DNA of 64,000 nt from Hydrogenophaga intermedia. GTDB taxonomy: Bacteria > Pseudomonadota > Gammaproteobacteria > Burkholderiales > Burkholderiaceae_C. The notes below the pieces were generated by a model. That model was not told where the DNA came from, made no database searches, and worked only from the letters and a program-made list of their open reading frames with translations. The stretch covers positions 145,491 to 209,490 of the forward strand of contig NZ_JAMBNO010000006.1 in assembly GCF_023715105.1 (NCBI RefSeq), read 5' to 3'. The position numbers were made by a program, and so were the translations under genes. Below, in pieces: positions 13,086 through 20,462 of the stretch (position 1 is its first letter; each line of letters starts with the position of its first letter).

Positions 13086-15779
13086 CTACGGCGTCGGCGC
13101 TGGCGTGCGCGATGGCGCGAGCGATGGCGTGAGCGGCAGGCGAAGCGCCAGCGTGCGATCGGGCCCGCCGTGCATGCCGAAGCCCGCCGCACGCGCCAGA
13201 TTCACCATGCCGTGGTTGTTCTCCAGGCACCAGCCCACGAGTTCGCGCGTGCCGCGCTCGCGCAGGTAGGCGCTCAGCGTGTCGAGCAACGCCCGCCCGA
13301 GCCCGCGGCGTTGCCAGGGCTGCGCCACCTGCACCGCGAACTCGGCTGTCTCGTTGTCCGGGTCGCAGACGGCGCGTGCTTCGCCGCACAGTACATCGCC
13401 GTCCAGCGCCACGAAGGTCATCTCGCGTTCGTAGTCGATCTGGCAGTAGCGCGCGAGCTCGCTGTGGGGCACCTCGCGGCGCGTGAAGAAGAAACGCAGC
13501 CGCATTTCCTCGGGCGAGCAGGCCTCGTAGAAGCGCGCCAGCCGCTCGCCATCCTCGGGTCGGATCGGCCGCATCTGCAACGTCTGGCCGTCGATGGTCA
13601 GGGTGCGCTCCAGTTCCGATGGGTAGGGCCGCAGCGCCAGGTGCGAGCCTTCGCGCGCGGGCGGTATCGGGCGCACGCGCACGCGCGCATCCAGTGCCAT
13701 CGCGCCGGCCGCGTCCACCAGCAGCGGGTTGATGTCGAGTTCGGCCACCGGGGCGAGGTCACTCGCGAGCTGGCTCAGGCGCAGCAGCACGTCGACGATG
13801 GCGTTCTGGTTGGCGGCCGGGCGCGCGCGATAGCCGCGCAGCAGAGCGGCCACCCGCGTGCGCCCGATCAGCTCGCGCGCCAGCACGGCGTTGAGTGGCG
13901 GCAGCGCGATCGCGCGGTCGGCGCGCACCTCCACCGCGGTGCCGCCTTCGCCAAACAGGAGCACCGGGCCGAACACCGGGTCGCTGGCGATGCCAACGAT
14001 GGTCTCCACCGCCTGCGGGCGCACGGCCATGGCCTGCACGGTGAAGCCGATGAGCTGCGCGTTCGGCACGGCCTTGAGCACGCGTTCATGCATGCGTTGC
14101 GCGGCGGCGCGCAGCGCGCTCGCGTCGCCCACGTCGAGCGCCACGCCACCGACGTCGGACTTGTGCAGCACCTCGGGCGAGACGATCTTGAGCGCGACCG
14201 GGTAGCCGATGCGGTGGGCCGCAGCCAGCGCTGCCGTCACGTCCGACACACGCTCGGTGGCCACGCAGGGAATGCCGTAGGCATGCAGCAGTTGTTTGGC
14301 GTCGAGCTCGTCGAGCCATTCGCGGCCCTCGGCCAGGGCAGCCTGCACGAGAGCGCGCGCACCGTCGCGGTCGGGAAACTGCAGTTCCGGGCGTGATTCG
14401 GGCAACTGCAGCAACGCGGTCTGTGCCGCGTGAAAGTCGCGCAGCTGCAGCCAGGCAGCGGTGGCGCGCTCGGGGGTGGTGTAGCCGGCCATGCCGTGGG
14501 TGTCGAACAGTTTTCGCGCGGCGGCCACCCGCTCACCGCCCAGCCAGCAGGCCAGTACCGGCTTGCCGGCGTCGCGCAGCAGCGGCAGGCAGGCCTGTGC
14601 GATGTCGCTGGGCGCGGCGATCGCGGTGGGCGCGTGCATGAGGAGCACGCCGTCCACCTCGCTGGCGGCCAGCAGCACGCGCAGTGCATCGGTGTAGCGC
14701 TGGGGCGGAGCGTCGCCGATGATGTCCACCGGGTTGCCGCGCGACCAGGTGGCGGGCAGGCAGGTGTCGAGTTGCGCAAGCGTGGCAGGGGAGAGGGTGG
14801 CCAGCTCGCCACCGCCCAGGGTGTCAGCCGCCAGCACGCCGGCACCGCCCCCGTTGGTGAGCACGGCCAGCCGGGGGCCACGCCAGCCGGGCACGCGCGC
14901 CAGCGTCTGCGCGGCATCGAACAGGTCTTCCAGGGTATCCACGCGCAGCATGCCGGCGCGCCGCACGGCGGCGTCGAACACCGGGTCGGAGCCCGCGAGC
15001 GCACCGGTGTGTGAGGCCGCGGCACGTGCGCCGTCGGGGCGCCTGCCCGACTTGACCAGCACCACCGGCTTGTTGCGCGCCGCGGCGCGTGCGGCCGACA
15101 TGAACTTGCGCGCGTGCTTCACCGACTCGATGTAGAGCAGGATGGCGCGGGTGTGCGGGTCGCTGGCCAGGTAGTCGAGCAGGTCGCCGAAATCCACATC
15201 GGCACTGTCGCCCAGCGAAATGAAGTGCGAGAAGCCGATGCCGCGCGGGTGTGCCCAGTCGAGCATGGCTGTGGCCAGCGCGCCCGATTGCGTGACGAAG
15301 GCCAGCTCGCCGGGGAGCGCCTGGCCCGGGGCGAAGCTGGCATTGAGCGCACACCCCGGCACCAGCGCGCCGATGCAGTTGGGCCCGAGGATGCGCAGCA
15401 GGTGCGGGCGTGCGGCGTCGAGCATGGCCTGCTCCAGGCTGCGACCGTCGTCCAGCCGGCCCTCGCGCAGGCCGGCGGTGAGCGCGATGGCGGCGCGCGT
15501 TCCCTTGCGTCCGAGCTGAGCCACCAGTTCGGGCACGCTGGCCGCGGGTGTGCAGATGACGGCCAGGTCGGGCGCGGCGGGCAGCGCGTCCACGCTGGCG
15601 TACACGGTGTCGGCGTCGAGGGCGAACGGCCGGTGGTTGACGGCCCACATCGGCCCCGCGAAGCCCGCCTCGCGCAGGTTGCGCCACACCAGCGTGCCCA
15701 CCCCGTCAGCGCGGCGCGAGACGCCGATCACCGCCACCGATCGCGGCTGGAACAGGTGGTCGAGGTGGCGAATGCTCAT
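13086..15779 (-). CDS. NDP-forming acyl-CoA synthetase fused to GNAT acetyltransferase (Pat/Pka-like)
   Basis: This 897-residue fusion has a CoA-binding domain (from residue 1; SVAVIGVSRRADGVGTLVWR), a succinyl-CoA-ligase-like domain with ASHTGALAG at the position of the phosphorylated histidine loop, and an ATP-grasp domain (about 480-700; YPVALKIVSPEVLHKSDVGG). It ends in a C-terminal GNAT domain (about 730-880) with acetyl-CoA motif QPWQRRGLGRALLD. The architecture and length match Salmonella Pat and E. coli Pka, protein lysine acetyltransferases that silence acetyl-CoA synthetase. An active ADP-forming acetate-CoA ligase is the alternative, since the HTG motif is intact. It is convergent with the usp gene. 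Its start overlaps the stop of a small upstream ORF (ATGA). Confidence 0.88.
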   Translation of the reverse strand: MSIRHLDHLFQPRSVAVIGVSRRADGVGTLVWRNLREAGFAGPMWAVNHRPFALDADTVYASVDALPAAPDLAVICTPAASVPELVAQLGRKGTRAAIALTAGLREGRLDDGRSLEQAMLDAARPHLLRILGPNCIGALVPGCALNASFAPGQALPGELAFVTQSGALATAMLDWAHPRGIGFSHFISLGDSADVDFGDLLDYLASDPHTRAILLYIESVKHARKFMSAARAAARNKPVVLVKSGRRPDGARAAASHTGALAGSDPVFDAAVRRAGMLRVDTLEDLFDAAQTLARVPGWRGPRLAVLTNGGGAGVLAADTLGGGELATLSPATLAQLDTCLPATWSRGNPVDIIGDAPPQRYTDALRVLLAASEVDGVLLMHAPTAIAAPSDIAQACLPLLRDAGKPVLACWLGGERVAAARKLFDTHGMAGYTTPERATAAWLQLRDFHAAQTALLQLPESRPELQFPDRDGARALVQAALAEGREWLDELDAKQLLHAYGIPCVATERVSDVTAALAAAHRIGYPVALKIVSPEVLHKSDVGGVALDVGDASALRAAAQRMHERVLKAVPNAQLIGFTVQAMAVRPQAVETIVGIASDPVFGPVLLFGEGGTAVEVRADRAIALPPLNAVLARELIGRTRVAALLRGYRARPAANQNAIVDVLLRLSQLASDLAPVAELDINPLLVDAAGAMALDARVRVRPIPPAREGSHLALRPYPSELERTLTIDGQTLQMRPIRPEDGERLARFYEACSPEEMRLRFFFTRREVPHSELARYCQIDYEREMTFVALDGDVLCGEARAVCDPDNETAEFAVQVAQPWQRRGLGRALLDTLSAYLRERGTRELVGWCLENNHGMVNLARAAGFGMHGGPDRTLALRLPLTPSLAPSRTPAPTP

Positions 15780-16054
15780 GGGGTGTTCTCCGCGGGTGTC
15801 GGGTGCACATGGGTGCCGGGCGCTGGCACCGGGCGGCCGTGAACGCGCAGACTGGCCATGGCCCGGCTGTCCCGCCGGCCCACCGCCTTGTCGTCAACGC
15901 AGTAGCGCCCTTCGGCCAGATCGTTGTGCAGGCGAAGGCGGCGCAGCCATTTGCCATGCATGCGCATGGGCATGGGCAGGCGGGAGGCCTCTCCACACCA
16001 TTGCTGCTGGAGCAGCAAGCCGTGCGGCGCATCGCTCGCATGACGGGTTCGCAT
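15776..16054 (-). CDS. small unrecognised protein, translationally coupled to the acyl-CoA synthetase fusion
   Basis: This is a 92-codon ORF from ATG 16054 whose TGA overlaps the ATG of the downstream synthetase (ATGA). The product is basic and partly repetitive (LRRLRLHNDLAEGRYCVDDK, then AMASLRVHGRP). The segment GKWLRRLRLHNDLAEGRY is faintly reminiscent of carbohydrate-binding beta strands, but this is not enough to name a family. There is no clear Shine-Dalgarno. An FNR-like dyad (16101-16088) stands 21 nt before GATGAT (16066-16061), which would start a nearly leaderless mRNA at this ATG. Support comes from coupling and position only. Confidence 0.45.
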   Translation of the reverse strand: MRTRHASDAPHGLLLQQQWCGEASRLPMPMRMHGKWLRRLRLHNDLAEGRYCVDDKAVGRRDSRAMASLRVHGRPVPAPGTHVHPTPAENTP

Positions 16055-16060
16055 GGCCCG

Positions 16061-16101
16061 ATCATCGGCGAGCGCGCGCGAACGCGCTTGCGCTACATCA
16101 A
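16061..16101 (-). promoter_or_regulatory. candidate divergent FNR-dependent promoter toward the acyl-CoA synthetase operon
   Basis: The distal of two tandem boxes, read on the minus strand as TTGATGTAGCGCAA (16101-16088), is followed after 21 nt by GATGAT (16066-16061). The same box lies 31 bp upstream of the hsp20-proximal box and may act in both directions. Confidence 0.4.
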
Positions 16102-16159
16102 GGGGATCTCTGTCCGGCTTGCGCCACATCAAGAAATGCCCGCCGCCGGCTCCTACAGT
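16088..16159 (+). promoter_or_regulatory. tandem FNR-like boxes plus -10 for hsp20
   Basis: There are two near-identical dyads, TTGCGCTACATCAA (16088-16101) and TTGCGCCACATCAA (16119-16132), spaced 31 bp centre to centre, close to three helical turns. The proximal box is 21 nt before TACAGT (16154-16159), giving a centre near -40.5; the distal box lies near -71.5. Confidence 0.65.
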
Positions 16160-16211
16160 GAAGCGGCGCGCCGAGCGCGCAGCCAACTCAACTTCAGACG
16201 AGGAAACCACC

Positions 16212-16643
16212 ATGAGCAATCTGCGTCTGTTGGACCCGGTGTTCAGCGATTCTTTCGACAACGTCATGCGCCGCTTCCTGGCGTCGATGGCGTTCGACAT
16301 GGAGCCCGCGCCGTTGCTGAAGATGCGCGTGGACGTGACGGAGAACGACCAGGCCTACGAGGTCAAGGCCGACATCCCGGGCGTCAAGAAGGACGACATC
16401 AACGTTCGCATCGACGGCAACGTGGTGCAGATCGACGCCGAAGCGCGCAGCGAGAAGGAAACCAAGGGCAATGGCGACAAGGTGATCCGCAGCGAGCGCT
16501 ACCAGGGCACCGTTTCGCGCACGTTCAGCCTGGCCTGTGACATCGACGAAGGCAAGGTGGATGCGCGCTACGCCAACGGCGTGCTCACGCTCAAGCTGCC
16601 CAAGAAGGCCGCCACGAGCGCGCGCAAGATCGCCATCCAGTGA
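16212..16643 (+). CDS. Hsp20/alpha-crystallin family small heat shock protein
   Basis: This 143-residue ATP-independent holdase has an alpha-crystallin domain running from about residue 38 (LLKMRVDVTENDQAYEVKAD) through PGVKKDDINVRIDGNVVQI. It ends with the conserved A-x-x-x-G-V-L-T-L motif (ARYANGVLTLKLPK). The N-terminal arm is short and hydrophobic. The ATG at 16212 has GAGGAAA upstream. Two FNR-like boxes in front make it one of the most strongly equipped promoters of the island. It overlaps the next gene by four bases (GTGA), so the two are probably co-translated. Confidence 0.95.
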   Translation: MSNLRLLDPVFSDSFDNVMRRFLASMAFDMEPAPLLKMRVDVTENDQAYEVKADIPGVKKDDINVRIDGNVVQIDAEARSEKETKGNGDKVIRSERYQGTVSRTFSLACDIDEGKVDARYANGVLTLKLPKKAATSARKIAIQ

Positions 16644-17488
16644 GCGCACCGGGCGTCGGTGCAAACGAGGCGCTGGCACAGGCCGGCGCGCTGGTGCGCT
16701 CGCTCGCCGCCCGGCTGAGCGCCACATTGATCGAGACCCACATCTCCTGGGTGTTGCTGGCTGGCGAGCCCGAGATCGACGCCCGCGCCGAGCGCCTGGC
16801 GCGCTTGCAACGCGAAGCGCCGGTGGCGCCTGCGGACAGTGGCTTTGCCAGCCCGGTGCAGCGCGCGGCGGTGGCGATGGCCGCGCTGCAAGGAGCGGCA
16901 CCGCTGTGCTCGGTCGACGAGACGGTCATGCTCTCGCGCTGGCTGGGCGCGCAATCGCTGCGGCTGGCCGCGCATTGGGCCGCGCGCTTGCGCGGCGGCC
17001 ATGTTCGCGAGTGCCATGGCGATCTGCACCTGGACAACCTGATCGCCATCGAGGGCGGGGTCGAGGCCTTCGATGGCATCGAGTTCGATCCGGCGTTGCG
17101 CTGGATCGACGTCATCGGCGACATCGCCTTTGTCGTGATGGACCTGCACGCGCAAGGCCGCGCTGACCTGGCGTTTCGCCTGCTCAACGCCTGGTTGGAC
17201 GCAACGGGAGAGCACCCGGGCTTGCCAGGCTTGCGCCAAGCGATGGTGTACCGGGCACTGGCGCGCCGCGCCCGTGTGCCCTGGCGCATCGTGCACTGCG
17301 AAGCGCCCGCCGACGTGCTGCGCACGCGCCTGCGCAAGCGCCGCGGGGATGCGTCGGAGGCCGATGAGGGCACGCTGGAGATGCTGCAGGGCGCGCAGGA
17401 TCCCTTGACCGACGAGGAAGGCCTTCGGGTGGAGGACGCGAGCCTCTTGGCGGGCGACGCCCTGGCGGTGGCCGACGGACAGCCTTGA
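16640..17488 (+). CDS. aminoglycoside phosphotransferase/AAA ATPase fusion, internally deleted
   Basis: This 282-residue product contains pieces of a two-domain family normally of about 500 residues (phosphotransferase-like kinase plus AAA_33 P-loop domain). The kinase active-site stretch is present: CHGDLHLDNLI followed by AFDGIEFDPALRWIDVIGD. The N-terminal ATP-binding lobe is largely missing. After MVYRALARRARV the sequence jumps directly to the C-terminal part of the AAA domain (PWRIVHCEAPADVLRTRL, then GAQDPLTDEEG). The linker and the Walker A P-loop have therefore been lost by an in-frame deletion. The GTG start overlaps the hsp20 stop. ATPase activity is unlikely. It may be a decaying gene that still has an open frame. 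Confidence 0.7.
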   Translation: MSAPGVGANEALAQAGALVRSLAARLSATLIETHISWVLLAGEPEIDARAERLARLQREAPVAPADSGFASPVQRAAVAMAALQGAAPLCSVDETVMLSRWLGAQSLRLAAHWAARLRGGHVRECHGDLHLDNLIAIEGGVEAFDGIEFDPALRWIDVIGDIAFVVMDLHAQGRADLAFRLLNAWLDATGEHPGLPGLRQAMVYRALARRARVPWRIVHCEAPADVLRTRLRKRRGDASEADEGTLEMLQGAQDPLTDEEGLRVEDASLLAGDALAVADGQP

Positions 17489-17496
17489 CCCGGCGC

Positions 17497-17538
17497 TTGA
17501 CGCGCGTCAAGGTAAGGGCCTTCGCGCGTACCGACACT
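17497..17538 (+). promoter_or_regulatory. palindromic FNR/CRP-family box before the TraR/DksA-like gene
   Basis: TTGACGCGCGTCAA (17497-17510) is a perfect 14-bp palindrome. A weak GACACT hexamer (17533-17538) follows after 22 nt, and the next gene starts at 17583. The half-site TTGAC differs from the TTGAT/TTGCG forms elsewhere in the island. Confidence 0.45.
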
Positions 17539-17582
17539 CCCTGGCAACTGCGGGTCGTCATCGATCAACATGAGGAGACGCC

Positions 17583-17936
17583 ATGTCCGGCCGCGAACGC
17601 CTTGAACCGGATGCGCACGCGCACCTGCGTGCCGCGCTGCACCAGCGCCGTGAGCATTTGCTCAATCGCTTGTGCCGCGAGAACCTGCCCACCGAACAGG
17701 CCGACGACATGGTCGAGGAGGTGGATCGGCTCGACAGCGCGCTGGCGCGCCTTGAAGCCCGTGGCGCAGCCAACTGCCTGCGCTGCGGCGAGCCCATCTC
17801 GTTCACACGCCACACGCTGCAGCCCGACAGCACGCTGTGCACCGGCTGCGCCCTCGTGTCCGAGGACGTGCAGCGTGGGGGCCACGAAGGCCCCACCTCG
17901 ACCTGGGACGCCGAGTTCCTGCCCGAACTCGGCTAG
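17583..17936 (+). CDS. TraR/DksA-type zinc-finger protein
   Basis: This 117-residue protein has a coiled-coil N-terminal part (about 10-60, rich in E, R and L) and a four-cysteine zinc finger: C65-x2-C68 (CLRCGEPI) and C86-x2-C89 (CTGC). Family members such as DksA and TraR enter the RNA polymerase secondary channel to adjust transcription in stress or starvation. This one is shorter than DksA (about 150 residues), and it is not proved to act on polymerase. A good GAGGAG precedes the ATG. Its own palindromic box suggests it is a member of the island's oxygen-dependent set. Confidence 0.85.
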   Translation: MSGRERLEPDAHAHLRAALHQRREHLLNRLCRENLPTEQADDMVEEVDRLDSALARLEARGAANCLRCGEPISFTRHTLQPDSTLCTGCALVSEDVQRGGHEGPTSTWDAEFLPELG

Positions 17937-18050
17937 TCGGCGCGGCCTCACATCGCCGCTCGCGTGCGCGTCGCACCCCGGCGCGTGCGGGCCTTTGCAC
18001 CAGCGCTGCAATGGCACGGTGGTGGGCCGCATGCGCAGCGCGGCAGCAAG

Positions 18051-18091
18051 TTGCGCCACATCAAGTTTCCTTCCGTCGCCGGTCCTAGATT
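18051..18091 (+). promoter_or_regulatory. FNR-like box plus -10 for the E1-lipoyl-BON operon
   Basis: TTGCGCCACATCAA (18051-18064) is identical to the hsp20-proximal box. TAGATT (18086-18091) follows after exactly 21 nt, and the predicted start is near 18098. The GTG start of the E1 alpha gene follows with a GGAG Shine-Dalgarno. Confidence 0.65.
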
Positions 18092-18122
18092 GCCTGCATC
18101 GAACGACGACGCGGAGACCGAT

Positions 18123-19133
18123 GTGACCAAACTTCCCCCCGACAAGCTGCTCTGGATGTACGAGACCATGCTCGTGATCCGGCGTTACGAGGAAACACTG
18201 GCTCAGGTGTATCTGGAGGCCAAGCTGCCGCCTCACATCCAGCCCGGCCTGGCGTTCGACATCGCCTCGGGCCCGGTGCCCGGCGAGATGCACCTGGCGG
18301 CGGGGCAGGAGCCGGTGGCCGTGGGCGTGTGCGCGCACCTGCGAGACACCGACACCGTCGTCGGCACGCACCGCCCGCACCACTTCGCCATCGCCAAGGG
18401 CGTGCCGATGGACCGCATGACGGCCGAGATCTTCGGCAAGGTCACCGGGCTGGGGCGCGGCAAGGGCGGGCACATGCACCTGTTCGACCCGGCGCACCGC
18501 TTCAGTTGCAGCGGCATCGTGGGCGCCAGCCTGCCGCCCGCCTGCGGTGCTGCTCTGGCCGCCAAGCTGGGTGGCACCGATGCCGTGGCCGTGGCCTTCT
18601 TCGGTGAGGGCGCGGCCAATCAGGGCACGTTCCACGAATCGCTCAACCTGGCTGGCCTGTGGCAATTGCCAGTGATCTTCGTGTGCGAGGACAACGCCTG
18701 GGCCATTTCGGTGCCCAAGGCCAGGGCCACGGCCGTCGCCTCCAACGCCGGGCGCGCGGCGGCCTATGGAATCCCGGGCATCGCGGTCGAACACAACGAC
18801 GCCATCGCGGTGTACGAAGCGGCGGCCACGGCCGTGGAGCGCGCGCGCAGCGGTGGCGGCGCCACGCTGATCGAGGTGAAGACCGACCGCTACTTCGGCC
18901 ATTTCCAGGGCGATGCCGAGGTGTACCGGCCCAAGACCGAGGTGAGTGCATTGCGCCAGCACGACCCGATCCCCGCACTCGCGGCGTCGCTGCACCGACG
19001 CAAGCTGATGGACGACGCGCTCGATCACAGCATCCGCCAGCGCGCCGAGGCGCGCGTGGCAGCGGCCTTCGAATTCGCGCGCGGCAGCCTCTACCCGGCG
19101 GCCGCAGAGGCCACCGAACACGTGTTTGCCTGA
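18123..19133 (+). CDS. 2-oxo-acid/acetoin dehydrogenase E1 component, alpha subunit
   Basis: This 336-residue thiamine-diphosphate subunit has the TPP motif starting at GEGAANQ (161-167) and ending at CEDNAWA (Asn191), the classic GDG-x(27)-N spacing. HRPHHFAIAKG and GRGKGGHMHLFD form the TPP/phosphorylation loop region. It resembles pyruvate/acetoin-type E1 alpha rather than the homodimeric AceE type; the substrate (pyruvate, acetoin or a branched oxo-acid) cannot be fixed. The GTG at 18123 is chosen because GGAG precedes it and the upstream frame is non-coding in character. It is the first gene of a five-gene operon behind an FNR-like promoter. Confidence 0.92.
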   Translation: MTKLPPDKLLWMYETMLVIRRYEETLAQVYLEAKLPPHIQPGLAFDIASGPVPGEMHLAAGQEPVAVGVCAHLRDTDTVVGTHRPHHFAIAKGVPMDRMTAEIFGKVTGLGRGKGGHMHLFDPAHRFSCSGIVGASLPPACGAALAAKLGGTDAVAVAFFGEGAANQGTFHESLNLAGLWQLPVIFVCEDNAWAISVPKARATAVASNAGRAAAYGIPGIAVEHNDAIAVYEAAATAVERARSGGGATLIEVKTDRYFGHFQGDAEVYRPKTEVSALRQHDPIPALAASLHRRKLMDDALDHSIRQRAEARVAAAFEFARGSLYPAAAEATEHVFA

Positions 19134-19155
19134 ACCCCCCGCCAGGAGACCCCCC

Positions 19156-20190
19156 ATGAGCACTTCACGCACGCTGACCATGGCCCAGGCCATTGCGGAG
19201 GCGATCGGCCAGGAAATGGAGCGCGATCCGCGCGTCTTCGCGATGGGCGAGGACATCGGCCGCTACGGTGGCATCTTCAGCGCCACCAGCGGCCTGCTGG
19301 ACCGTTTCGGACCCGAGCGCATCCGCGACACGCCGATTTCGGAGAGCGCTTTCATCGGCGCGGCCACGGGTGCAGGGGCCGAGGGCCTGCGACCGATTGC
19401 CGAGTTGATGTTTGTGGACTTCTTCGGCGTCTGCATGGACCAGATCTACAACCACCTGGCGAAGAACCCCTACATGTCGGGCGGCAACGTCAAGCTGCCA
19501 GTGGTGCTGATGACGGCCATCGGTGGCGGCTACGGCGATGCAGCCCAGCACTCGCAATGTCTGTATTCGACCTTTGCGCACATGCCGGGCCTCAAGGTGG
19601 TGGTGCCCTCCAACGCGCACGACGCCAAGGGCCTGATGATCCAGGCCATCCGTGACGACAACCCGGTCATGTACTTCTTCCACAAGGGCATCATGGGCCT
19701 GCCGTGGATGCAATACCACGAGGGCGCGAGCACGGTGGTGCCCGAGGAGCCCTACACCGTGCCCTTCGGCCAGGCCGCCGTGGTGCGCGAAGGTCGGCAC
19801 GTGACCATCGTGACGCTGAGCCAGATGGTGCACAAGGCCCTGCTGGCCGCGCGCACCCTGCACACGCAGGGCATTGAAGCCGAAGTGATCGACCTGCGCA
19901 CCCTTGTGCCGCTGGACACGCCGGCCGTGCTGCGCTCGGTCGGCAAGACCGGCCGGTTGTTGATCGTGGACGAGGACTACCTCGGCTTCGGCTTGTCGGG
20001 CGAGATTGCCGCCGTGGTGGCCGAACACATGGACGAGATCGCGCTGGCCGCGCCGATCCGCCGTCTGGGCGTGCCCAACGTGCCCATTCCTTACAGCCGC
20101 CCGCTGGAGCAGGCGGTGATCCCCTCGGTGACGCGCATCGTCGAGGCCTGCTGCGAGCTGGTGGACGCAAAGCTCAAGGTGGCGGCATGA
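19156..20190 (+). CDS. 2-oxo-acid/acetoin dehydrogenase E1 component, beta subunit
   Basis: This 344-residue partner of the preceding alpha subunit forms the alpha2-beta2 E1 that decarboxylates a 2-oxo acid and transfers the acyl group to a lipoyl arm. It has the transketolase pyrimidine-binding domain (AMGEDIGRYGGIFSATSGL, ISESAFIGAATGAG, ELMFVDFFGVCMDQI) and the C-terminal transketolase domain (VIDLRTLVPLDTPAVLRSV). The start at 19156 follows CAGGAG; an upstream in-frame ATG adds ten residues without a ribosome-binding site. It is separated from the alpha gene by 22 bp and overlaps the lipoyl gene by four bases. Confidence 0.93.
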   Translation: MSTSRTLTMAQAIAEAIGQEMERDPRVFAMGEDIGRYGGIFSATSGLLDRFGPERIRDTPISESAFIGAATGAGAEGLRPIAELMFVDFFGVCMDQIYNHLAKNPYMSGGNVKLPVVLMTAIGGGYGDAAQHSQCLYSTFAHMPGLKVVVPSNAHDAKGLMIQAIRDDNPVMYFFHKGIMGLPWMQYHEGASTVVPEEPYTVPFGQAAVVREGRHVTIVTLSQMVHKALLAARTLHTQGIEAEVIDLRTLVPLDTPAVLRSVGKTGRLLIVDEDYLGFGLSGEIAAVVAEHMDEIALAAPIRRLGVPNVPIPYSRPLEQAVIPSVTRIVEACCELVDAKLKVAA

Positions 20191-20459
20191 CCACAGCGGC
20201 GAATGCCCGCACGCTGGAATTGCGGCTGCCGCCCGAGAGCTGGGCCGGGGTGGAGGCCGGCGTGCAGGCTCTGCTCGAGCGCTGGCTGGTGGCCGAGGGC
20301 ACGCCGGTGAGCGCGGGCCAGCCGCTGGCGCAGGCTGTGCTCGTCAAGAGCACGCTGGAGATCGTGTCGCCGGTGGCCGGCGTGCTGGAACGCGTGCTGG
20401 TGCCCGCAGGCGCGAACTTCGCGCGCGAGCAGGCGGTGGGCCGGCTCGCGGTGGGGTGA
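20187..20459 (+). CDS. free-standing lipoyl/biotinyl-attachment domain protein
   Basis: This 90-residue protein is just one lipoyl-type domain. Its attachment lysine is predicted at K54 in AVLVKSTLEIVSPVAGVLER, and the typical G-x(11)-G arrangement follows to PAGANFAREQAVGRL. In normal 2-oxo-acid dehydrogenases this domain is fused to the E2 acyltransferase; here no E2 catalytic or peripheral-subunit-binding domain is encoded. It may act as a mobile acyl carrier for the adjacent E1. Its ATG overlaps the E1 beta stop (ATGA). Lipoylation rather than biotinylation is inferred from the context. Confidence 0.85.
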   Translation: MTTAANARTLELRLPPESWAGVEAGVQALLERWLVAEGTPVSAGQPLAQAVLVKSTLEIVSPVAGVLERVLVPAGANFAREQAVGRLAVG

Positions 20460-20462
20460 ACC

